From: Candidatus Gottesmanbacteria bacterium RIFOXYB1_FULL_47_11
GTDB taxonomy: Bacteria; Patescibacteriota; Microgenomatia; UBA10105; UBA927
NCBI GenBank assembly: GCA_001779455.1
Contig: MFKE01000018.1
Location: 38,123-62,022 of the forward strand
Reading direction: 5' to 3'
Length of the DNA stretch: 23,900 bases
Every line of letters begins with the position of its first letter. Within the stretch, counting starts at the first letter, position 1. The translations under genes were made by a program, and so were the position numbers. Below the pieces are notes generated by a model. It was not told where the DNA came from and searched no databases. It saw only the letters and a program-made list of their open reading frames with translations. Of the stretch, positions 21,046-23,900 are shown piece by piece.

Positions 21046-21303
21046 ATGACAATACTTGCGCGCATTGAAGGGGAAGAAGGTGTTCACGGAATTGAAGGCC
21101 CGGTAGCTGTTAACGGGAATATTCTGCAGGCATTAGTTCCCGAAAAAATAATAAAATTGCTTACAGAAAGTGATGCGCCGGTTCATTTAGAAAGACAACC
21201 CGGTGGATTTCCAATAATTGAATACAATGGGCAAAAACGAGGGGGTTATACACTTGCAGATTCTGCCGTTATCTATCCTCCGATTACCGTTAGTAATCCA
21301 TAA
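21046..21303 (+). CDS. hypothetical protein, 85 residues
   Basis: Not recognised. A small soluble, probably beta-rich protein (VHGIEGPVAVNGNILQALVP, HLERQPGGFPIIEYNGQKRGGYTLADSAVIYPP). It has no cysteines, signal peptide or known motif. It starts 5 nt after the NDT/Tmk stop, so it is probably cotranscribed; a weak TATCTA lies 6 nt before the ATG. It is convergent with the guanylate-kinase-like gene, with a 45-nt gap that shows no terminator hairpin. Confidence 0.65.
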   Translation: MTILARIEGEEGVHGIEGPVAVNGNILQALVPEKIIKLLTESDAPVHLERQPGGFPIIEYNGQKRGGYTLADSAVIYPPITVSNP

Positions 21304-21348
21304 TTCATTTATTTAAAACGCTTATCAACAAAGTACTCTCTCAAGACA

Positions 21349-22125
21349 TTATTTAGGAGTAGCCCCAAGATACGTAAACAGCTTATACATAGCCTCCGTT
21401 GCGTCAATTGGCCCGTTGCGTTGAGGAGGATTTAAAACGATATAATCAGCTTTATAGCCTTCATAGTAGACCTCTCTGAGCGCTTGTGTAATACGCCATT
21501 CGGAATCTTTCTTTCCACGTGTATCAATAATGCGTTTTCTTAGGCTTTCCATAGGCATGTTAGGCATGATAAATACTACAGCTCTTGGAATCTTCCGGTC
21601 GAGATTTGACCACAATTGTCGAAGACCATTTTCTTCTCCACGCCAAACAATGAGGCCTGTTTTACTCAACGCCTCAACGATTGCCCCCCTGGTGGTTCCG
21701 GAATAGTTATTTCCTAATCTTACAGTTTCAATAAATTGGCCTAATTCCGCCATAGAATTAAACTGTTGTTCGGAAACGAAATTATACGTGCGTTCAAATT
21801 CATCCTGACCTCTTCGGGGTGATCGGGTAGTCGTTGTTTGAATTTGTATAATAGTGAGTTTTTCTTTTAACTTTGACAAAATCGTATCTTTTCCTGAAGC
21901 AGAAGCCCCTAAAAGCGCGATGATGCGCGGTAAATTTACGTCAGCACCTTGTTGAATATGTGTATTAACCCATACTAATGGATGAATTGTCGCATCTGGC
22001 TGAAACCAAGTATAACGCCAATTGTAGTCGGCAAGTACCACTGGGCTTAACGGTCTGGGATCATGTATGATGCGCTCAAGTATTAATCTCGGGGTATCTT
22101 GAGGAGCCTGTTCGTGTCTGGTCAT
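21349..22125 (-). CDS. guanylate-kinase-like P-loop protein with N-terminal extension
   Basis: A 258-residue protein. The core (about 66-258) is like guanylate kinase, which phosphorylates GMP: P-loop GASASGKDT (73-81), TTTTRSPRRGQDEFERTYNFVSEQQF (97-122, split here as TTTTRSPRRGQ and DEFERTYNFVSEQQF) for GMP binding, and GNNYSGTTRGAI (138-149) for the GNYYGT block. The first 65 residues (PRLILERIIHDPRPLSPVVLADYNW and on) are an extra segment of unknown fold not found in ordinary Gmk. The lid R-R motif appears as RKRIIDTRGKKDSEWR. It may be a diverged Gmk or a kinase for another substrate. It is transcribed divergently from the methyltransferase. Confidence 0.8.
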   Translation of the reverse strand: MTRHEQAPQDTPRLILERIIHDPRPLSPVVLADYNWRYTWFQPDATIHPLVWVNTHIQQGADVNLPRIIALLGASASGKDTILSKLKEKLTIIQIQTTTTRSPRRGQDEFERTYNFVSEQQFNSMAELGQFIETVRLGNNYSGTTRGAIVEALSKTGLIVWRGEENGLRQLWSNLDRKIPRAVVFIMPNMPMESLRKRIIDTRGKKDSEWRITQALREVYYEGYKADYIVLNPPQRNGPIDATEAMYKLFTYLGATPK

Positions 22126-22133
22126 AGGGCGCT

Positions 22134-22162
22134 AGTATACCATTTTTATCCTATAATATCAA
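22134..22162 (-). promoter_or_regulatory. promoter TTGATA-17-TATACT for the guanylate-kinase-like gene
   Basis: On the minus strand TTGATA (22162-22157) is followed after 17 nt by TATACT (22139-22134), with the ATG 8 nt further at 22125. This is one of the few promoters here with a good -35 box. Confidence 0.7.
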
Positions 22163-22194
22163 TAGTGCTACACAAAAAAAATTGAAGGTGTCTC

Positions 22195-22223
22195 TTGATT
22201 ATATATAACCTATAATATATTAT
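22195..22223 (+). promoter_or_regulatory. promoter TTGATT-17-TATTAT for the methyltransferase
   Basis: TTGATT (22195-22200), 17 nt, TATTAT (22218-22223), then 6 nt to the ATG at 22230. The transcript would start at or inside the start codon region. Confidence 0.7.
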
Positions 22224-22229
22224 TCGCGT

Positions 22230-22877
22230 ATGACAAAAGAGGGAATACGATATTGGCAATCGGAGGCAGCTCGGGATTGGCCAAATGCTGTTTGGACCGG
22301 TGGTAAAAAGCACGACCTTATTTACGAATCCCAGGTTATCGAAGGAGTTGGACTGTGGCTTCGCGAAAAAAATTTTATTCCAAACGACGGATTACTTTTT
22401 GATATTGGATCAGGCCCTTCCACGCTAGATCTACTGGGAGTTGATGTGGCAGATAGGGCATTTGCCGCAGATATATCACAAGACCTGTTAGATAAGAATC
22501 CGTTAGTGCCTGATCACAAATTTCTCATGGATGTTGGCAGTAATCGGTTTCCACAACATTTGCAATCAAAAGTGGCACTGGCTGTATCATCACGGTGCGC
22601 GCGATATTTAGATGTTACTGAGAAAGCGCATGTAGCGGGACAAGTCCATGCAGTATTAAGGAACCAGGGTACATATGTGATTATCGATATATATTCATCT
22701 CCGTATGCGGATGTATTAGGGGAGTCCACGCCGTTTGATATTCAAGCAGAACGGTTCGTCCTTTCGCGCGCGGGGTTTCGTTCTATGAATTCCGGAAGTT
22801 TTTGGGTTCCCGTACATGATTCAAAATTTGGCGGCATGGAGTATATTCGTCATGAATATATCGTAGGCATAAAATGA
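22230..22877 (+). CDS. class I SAM-dependent methyltransferase-like protein
   Basis: A 215-residue protein with a Rossmann-type methyltransferase core. Motif I is LLFDIGSGPSTLDLLG (about residues 55-70), motif II DRAFAADIS with the acidic residue that would bind the ribose, and a later strand VALAVSSRCARYLDV, followed by QVHAVLRNQGTYVIIDIYSS, typical of methyltransferases that act on small molecules. The N-terminal IRYWQSEAARDWPNAVW helix would cover the active site. The substrate is not predictable. A complete promoter precedes it; glyA starts 58 nt downstream with a separate promoter. Confidence 0.8.
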   Translation: MTKEGIRYWQSEAARDWPNAVWTGGKKHDLIYESQVIEGVGLWLREKNFIPNDGLLFDIGSGPSTLDLLGVDVADRAFAADISQDLLDKNPLVPDHKFLMDVGSNRFPQHLQSKVALAVSSRCARYLDVTEKAHVAGQVHAVLRNQGTYVIIDIYSSPYADVLGESTPFDIQAERFVLSRAGFRSMNSGSFWVPVHDSKFGGMEYIRHEYIVGIK

Positions 22878-22900
22878 CGCAGTATATCGCATGAATACAC

Positions 22901-22929
22901 TTGCGCTTTTATTACCTATTGCATATGAT
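22901..22929 (+). promoter_or_regulatory. promoter TTGCGC-17-TATGAT for glyA
   Basis: TTGCGC (22901-22906), 17 nt, TATGAT (22924-22929), then 6 nt to the ATG at 22936. Confidence 0.6.
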
Positions 22930-22935
22930 AGCCCC

Positions 22936-23900
22936 ATGATCCTCACAAAGAACGATCCTCAAATATCCCGCCTTATCGGATTAGAATCCAAACGTCAGGA
23001 TGAAGGCCTGGAAATGATTCCGTCGGAAAATTATGTGTCGGGCGCAGTGCGGGAAGCCATGGGGTCTATCCTTACCAATAAATATTCCGAAGGGTTTCCG
23101 CGCCACCGGTATTACGGCGGGAATGAAGTTATTGATGAGATAGAAATTCTTGCACAGAATCGGGCGAAGACATTGTTCGGTGTTGCTTCTGCCAACGTCC
23201 AACCGTATTCCGGATCGCCGGCAAATTTCGCCGTCTATCTGGCAACGTGTGCTCCCGGCGATACCGTGATGGGGCTTGCCCTCACCGACGGCGGACATCT
23301 GACGCATGGGTGGAAAGTGTCCGCAACCGGCATATTTTTCAATAGCATTCAGTATCACGTACGCACAGACGGGCGCATAGACATGGATGAGGTATGGCGT
23401 CTGGCGCGCGAACACAAACCCAAACTCATCTGGATGGGCGCAACCGCCTATATGTTTGCCTACGATTATGCCAAGTTTGCGGAGGTTGCCGATGCAGTGG
23501 GAGCGGTGCTTGCCGCAGACATTGCCCATGTTGCCGGTCTTATCGTAGCAGGGGCGCATCCCTCTCCGGTCCCTCATGCGCACATTGTGACGACCACCAC
23601 CCACAAAACGCTCCGTGGTCCGCGCGGGGCAATGATTATGGTGACCCCCGGGGGCGTGAAAAAAGATCCGGAGTTACCGGGGAAAATTGATAAAGCGATA
23701 TTTCCCGGACTTCAGGGCGGGCCGCACGACCACCAGACAGGAGCCATCGCCGTTGCACTCAAAGAAGCTGCCACACCGGAATTTAAGAGGTACGGTAAAC
23801 AAATTGTGAAAAACGCGAAGGCGCTTGCAGACAGTCTCAAAAAAGAAGGCCTGAAACTTGTGGGGAACGGGACGGAAAATCATCTTATTCTTTTAGATTT
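22936..23900 (+). CDS. glyA: serine hydroxymethyltransferase, 3' end missing
   Basis: The frame runs off the window; 321 residues are present of about 420. The PLP enzyme converts serine and tetrahydrofolate to glycine and methylene-tetrahydrofolate, the one-carbon donor for thymidylate and purines. Family blocks: LEMIPSENYVS (26-35), ILTNKYSEGFPRHRYYGGNEVID (45-67, also broken here as ILTNKYSEG and RYYGGNEVID), LTDGGHLTHG, AADIAHVAGLIVAG (193-206) and the PLP-lysine block TTTTHKTLRGPRGAM with K224. GATAYMFAYDY replaces the more usual GASAYPR. The start follows the promoter at 22901-22929 by 6 nt. Its neighbours dcd, NDT/Tmk and deoxynucleoside kinase share the thymidylate connection. Confidence 0.96.
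   Translation, partial: MILTKNDPQISRLIGLESKRQDEGLEMIPSENYVSGAVREAMGSILTNKYSEGFPRHRYYGGNEVIDEIEILAQNRAKTLFGVASANVQPYSGSPANFAVYLATCAPGDTVMGLALTDGGHLTHGWKVSATGIFFNSIQYHVRTDGRIDMDEVWRLAREHKPKLIWMGATAYMFAYDYAKFAEVADAVGAVLAADIAHVAGLIVAGAHPSPVPHAHIVTTTTHKTLRGPRGAMIMVTPGGVKKDPELPGKIDKAIFPGLQGGPHDHQTGAIAVALKEAATPEFKRYGKQIVKNAKALADSLKKEGLKLVGNGTENHLILLD

Overview
The window looks like a chromosomal segment of a Candidate Phyla Radiation (Patescibacteria) bacterium, possibly of the Microgenomates side; that finer placement is a guess. The evidence is a highly divergent 16S rRNA gene with a self-splicing-type intron and an enlarged V1 region, a 16S gene not linked to 23S/5S, small tightly packed genes with frequent end overlaps, salvage-type nucleotide enzymes, many short membrane-anchored proteins with Thr/Pro stalks, and promoters whose -10 box sits only 6-10 nt before the ATG. 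No phage, CRISPR array or insertion sequence was seen.

Layout. 1-3521 (+): 3' part of topA, a Thr/Pro-stalk membrane protein, two PAP2 lipid phosphatases and a SpoU-family RNA methyltransferase, closed by an intrinsic terminator. 3522-6393: a free-standing 16S rRNA unit with a structured leader, a long flanking processing stem, the 16S gene interrupted after E. coli position 1498 by a 703-nt group I intron carrying a LAGLIDADG homing endonuclease, and its own terminator. 6434-7576 (+): an unknown protein, tRNA-Cys, a GIY-YIG nuclease gene apparently inserted at the 5' end of tRNA-Ile, and tRNA-Ile. 7611-9514 (-): a LytR_C-domain anchored protein, a VIT/CCC1-like membrane protein and a DEDD exonuclease. 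9545-12028 (+): a 60-residue membrane microprotein, a GT-C-like membrane protein, an AlkD-like DNA glycosylase and a Nudix hydrolase. 12025-15669 (-): an envelope cluster read from high to low coordinates: PKD surface protein, sortase, EamA transporter, L,D-transpeptidase. 15718-16287 (+): dcd. 16296-18321 (-): a small unknown and glmS. 18380-21303 (+): deoxynucleoside kinase, HAD hydrolase, small unknown, a nucleoside deoxyribosyltransferase-like/thymidylate kinase fusion, small unknown. 21349-22125 (-): guanylate-kinase-like P-loop protein. 22230-23900 (+): a methyltransferase and the 5' part of glyA.

How they fit together. dcd, the deoxynucleoside kinase, the NDT-like/Tmk fusion, the guanylate-kinase-like protein and glyA suggest a nucleotide-salvage and one-carbon neighbourhood. 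The sortase, PKD protein with a QPATG sorting-like motif, L,D-transpeptidase, PAP2 phosphatases, glmS and LytR_C protein all point to building and decorating a Gram-positive-like envelope.

The strongest unusual signals are the intron inside the ribosomal decoding site, the GIY-YIG gene flanked by an 11-bp copy of the tRNA-Ile 5' end, and a window-wide pattern of probable leaderless transcription. All product names are from reading motifs by eye; no database search was run.
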